A stretch of DNA of 64,000 bases from Paenibacillus sp. FSL R7-0273 (GTDB taxonomy: Bacteria; Bacillota; Bacilli; Paenibacillales; Paenibacillaceae): assembly GCF_000758625.1 (NCBI RefSeq), contig NZ_CP009283.1:2429501-2493500 (forward strand), in the 5' to 3' direction. Within the stretch, counting starts at the first letter, position 1. Every line of letters begins with the position of its first letter. Of this stretch, positions 62,664 through 64,000 are shown one piece after another. Position numbers and translations under genes: made by a program. The notes under the pieces are model-generated. The model did not search any database. It was not told the origin of the DNA and saw nothing but the letters and a program-made list of their open reading frames with translations.

Positions 62664-62870
62664 ATGCTGCAGGAATTGCTTGGACAGAAGGTAGCCGTGC
62701 ATTTTCTGGATGGAACAAGTGTCAGGGAAGGCGTGCTGGAGGAGCTTGACGAGCGTTTTGTAAAATACCGCACAGAGTTTCAGCTGCTGTACATCCCGTT
62801 GACCTCAATCCGGGCGGTAGCGCTGGAGACCAAGGAGCGGGAGCGTCCGCGGGTCGGATTCGGGCATTAG
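62664..62870 (+). CDS. Small protein downstream of clpP (DUF2642/LSM-like)
   Basis: 68 residues from ATG 62664, 9 bases after AAAGGAG; ATG 62658 is too near the site. The product is beta-rich: QKVAVHFLDGTSVREGVLEELDERFVKYRTEFQLLYIPLTSIRAVALE, a small barrel pattern like Sm/LSM or DUF2642 domains, with a charged tail (KERERPRVGFGH). Function unknown. It is 20 bp after clpP in the same transcript and ends at a terminator, so it may be a cofactor or adapter for that ClpP, which is inference. Confidence 0.75.
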   Translation: MLQELLGQKVAVHFLDGTSVREGVLEELDERFVKYRTEFQLLYIPLTSIRAVALETKERERPRVGFGH

Positions 62871-62885
62871 TAGTTAAAATAAGGG

Positions 62886-62926
62886 GACTATTCTTACGCC
62901 GGAAGGCGCAGGGGTAGTCTTTTTTA
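62886..62926 (+). terminator. Rho-independent terminator of the clpP unit
   Basis: Stem GACTA/TAGTC with an inner CGCC/GGCG helix (62886-62890 with 62915-62919) and a TTTTTT tail. Confidence 0.85.
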
Positions 62927-62943
62927 TGCAGGCAGGATTCCAT

Positions 62944-62966
62944 TGATAATCATTATCAATTATACT
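62944..62966 (+). promoter_or_regulatory. Perfect Fur box with -10 box
   Basis: TGATAATCATTATCA (62944-62958) matches the 7-1-7 Fur consensus at every informative position. A TATACT -10 box (62961-62966) follows 2 bp downstream, so bound Fur would block the promoter of the AraC-type gene at 63011. Confidence 0.9.
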
Positions 62967-63010
62967 GAAAAGAATGATAGAGTGATTGATATGATGGTGG
63001 TGAGCTGGCA

Positions 63011-64000
63011 ATGGTAGAAGAGGAAATAACGGCCGGTCAGGAGACGGACCTGCAGGACTGGGAGGAGCTGGCCTTCCGCCTGCTGTCTGTTCAGGCTGTA
63101 AAGGGCGCAGACGAGGTGAACCTGCCTCAGCAGCTTGCCTTATCCTATGCGCTGATTGTGGTAACGGGCGGAACGGTACAGCTGCTGGCAGACACCGGAC
63201 TGCTGGAGCTGACAGCAGGTTCAGTCTGTCTCTCCCTGCCGGGGCAGACCTTCGGGGCTGTGGAGCAGTCCGGAGGTCTCGAGATGTATATTTTTTATTT
63301 CAATGTATATCAATACGGTCCGGAAAATGAGGGAAGCCGGCTGATCACGACGGTTCAGCTGCTCCCGCAGACGGGCTTGCTGGCACAGATACCGGTGCAG
63401 TCTATTCTGACAATATGCAGTGAGCTGGCACACAAGGAGGAAATACAGCGGCGGAGGGTGAGCTTTCGTGCCCAGATTGCTTTTCAGGAGCTGCTGCACA
63501 GCATCCGGGTGAGCGGCAGGCAGCGGCCAAGGGATACGGGCTATGCGCTGGAACAGGCCAAGCAATACATTGAGGAGCATTTCACTCAGGATTTAACCTC
63601 CCAGTCGCTGGCCCAGGCTGCCGAGTTCAGCCCTAAATATTTTAATGACCTGTTTAAAAGGAAATACGGCAAAAGTGCCCTTGAATATGTCACAGAGCTT
63701 AGACTGCAGCAGGCCAAGCGACTGATGGCGCAGAGCGGCTCGAAGCTGCGTGAAATTGCCCACCAGGTCGGGTACGCCGATGAATTCTACTTCAGCCGCA
63801 AATTCAAGAAAATGATCGGGGTACCTCCGGCGGTCTACATGAAGAGCCGCCGCCGCAAGCTGGTAGCCTATTCCTCATCGCTGCTGGGACAGCTGCTGCC
63901 GCTGAATCTGATGCCTTATGCGGCTGCACTGCATCCGAAGTGGACGGAATATTATTACCGGAAATACCGGACAGAAATTCCGGTTCATATCAGCGCCTAC
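63011..64000 (+). CDS. AraC family regulator with siderophore-binding domain (Btr-like), truncated by window edge
   Basis: From ATG 63011 (GGTGGTGAG upstream) the frame stays open to the window end, giving 330 codons. N-terminal cupin-like sensor (about 1-165), then two AraC helix-turn-helices (QAKQYIEEHFTQDLTSQSLAQAAEFSPKYFNDLFKRKYG and REIAHQVGYADEFYFSRKFKKMIGVPP). The last 50 residues (RKLVAYSSSLLGQLLPLNLMPYAAAL) run straight into a FecB-type binding domain without any signal peptide, so the binding part is cytoplasmic, as in B. subtilis Btr. In contrast to the gene at 20669, no lipobox is present. Iron repression via the perfect Fur box is expected. Confidence 0.88.
   Translation, partial: MVEEEITAGQETDLQDWEELAFRLLSVQAVKGADEVNLPQQLALSYALIVVTGGTVQLLADTGLLELTAGSVCLSLPGQTFGAVEQSGGLEMYIFYFNVYQYGPENEGSRLITTVQLLPQTGLLAQIPVQSILTICSELAHKEEIQRRRVSFRAQIAFQELLHSIRVSGRQRPRDTGYALEQAKQYIEEHFTQDLTSQSLAQAAEFSPKYFNDLFKRKYGKSALEYVTELRLQQAKRLMAQSGSKLREIAHQVGYADEFYFSRKFKKMIGVPPAVYMKSRRRKLVAYSSSLLGQLLPLNLMPYAAALHPKWTEYYYRKYRTEIPVHISAY

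Overview
The window looks like a chromosomal stretch from a Paenibacillus or a close Bacillales relative. The evidence is a moderate-to-high GC content with Gram-positive signals (strong AGGAGG-type ribosome sites, many TTG and GTG starts, rho-independent terminators), S-layer-homology (SLH) anchored giant exoproteins, AraC regulators fused to siderophore-binding domains, stalk-domain proteins and a TnpB-only IS element. This is inferred from gene content; there is no rRNA or other phylogenetic marker in the window.

Layout. 1-5800: the end of an iron/siderophore-binding protein, a luciferase-like monooxygenase with a Cys-rich partner, a CDP-alcohol phosphatidyltransferase, a CPBP membrane protease, a small exported FMN-binding-like protein and a VOC protein. 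6000-13000: a hypothetical gene, then a 5.8-kb minus-strand gene for a 1,945-residue cell-wall pectate-lyase-like protein with three SLH domains. 13200-20600: GT2 glycosyltransferase, methyltransferase, M3 oligoendopeptidase, a divergent LysR/phosphotransferase pair and a run of small YdeI/DUF1801 proteins. 20600-30000: a Fur-boxed AraC-lipoprotein fusion gene, GNAT, an AraC/effector-domain regulator divergent from a nucleotidyltransferase-UvrA-like pair, and a phosphotransferase. 30000-32100: a decayed gene and an amidase with an altered active-site motif. 33400-37300 is an AT-rich island with remnants (a MerR fragment, a gene with an in-frame stop cut by a TnpB element) and small cargo genes. 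37300-46500: intracellular subtilisin, a lysine-rich small protein, a flavin monooxygenase-like enzyme, UbiD decarboxylase, GNATs and a WYL regulator. 46700-51800: a two-gene hybrid-kinase/HD-GYP signalling operon. 52200-57600: a GT4 glycosyltransferase divergent from a second large SLH protein. 58400-64000: chemoreceptor, epimerase/ECF sigma operon, ClpP with a small partner, and a Fur-boxed AraC-type iron regulator running off the end.

Themes that tie genes together are iron (SBP fragment, two AraC-siderophore-binding genes each behind a Fur box) and cell-surface display (two SLH giants sharing the same pre-SLH stalk region, a stalk-domain protein and cell-envelope glycosyltransferases).

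The most unusual structure I found is non-coding. Three gene gaps (6731-6913, 18856-19038, 28661-28848) carry composite elements built to one plan: two direct copies of a 23- or 24-bp word, then two inverted copies, with spacers of exactly 27, 37-38 and 27 bp. The spacer lengths are conserved although the spacer sequences are not, and two unrelated words use the same plan. A fourth gap has a 50/51-bp tandem repeat, the same period. I do not recognise this as a described element class.
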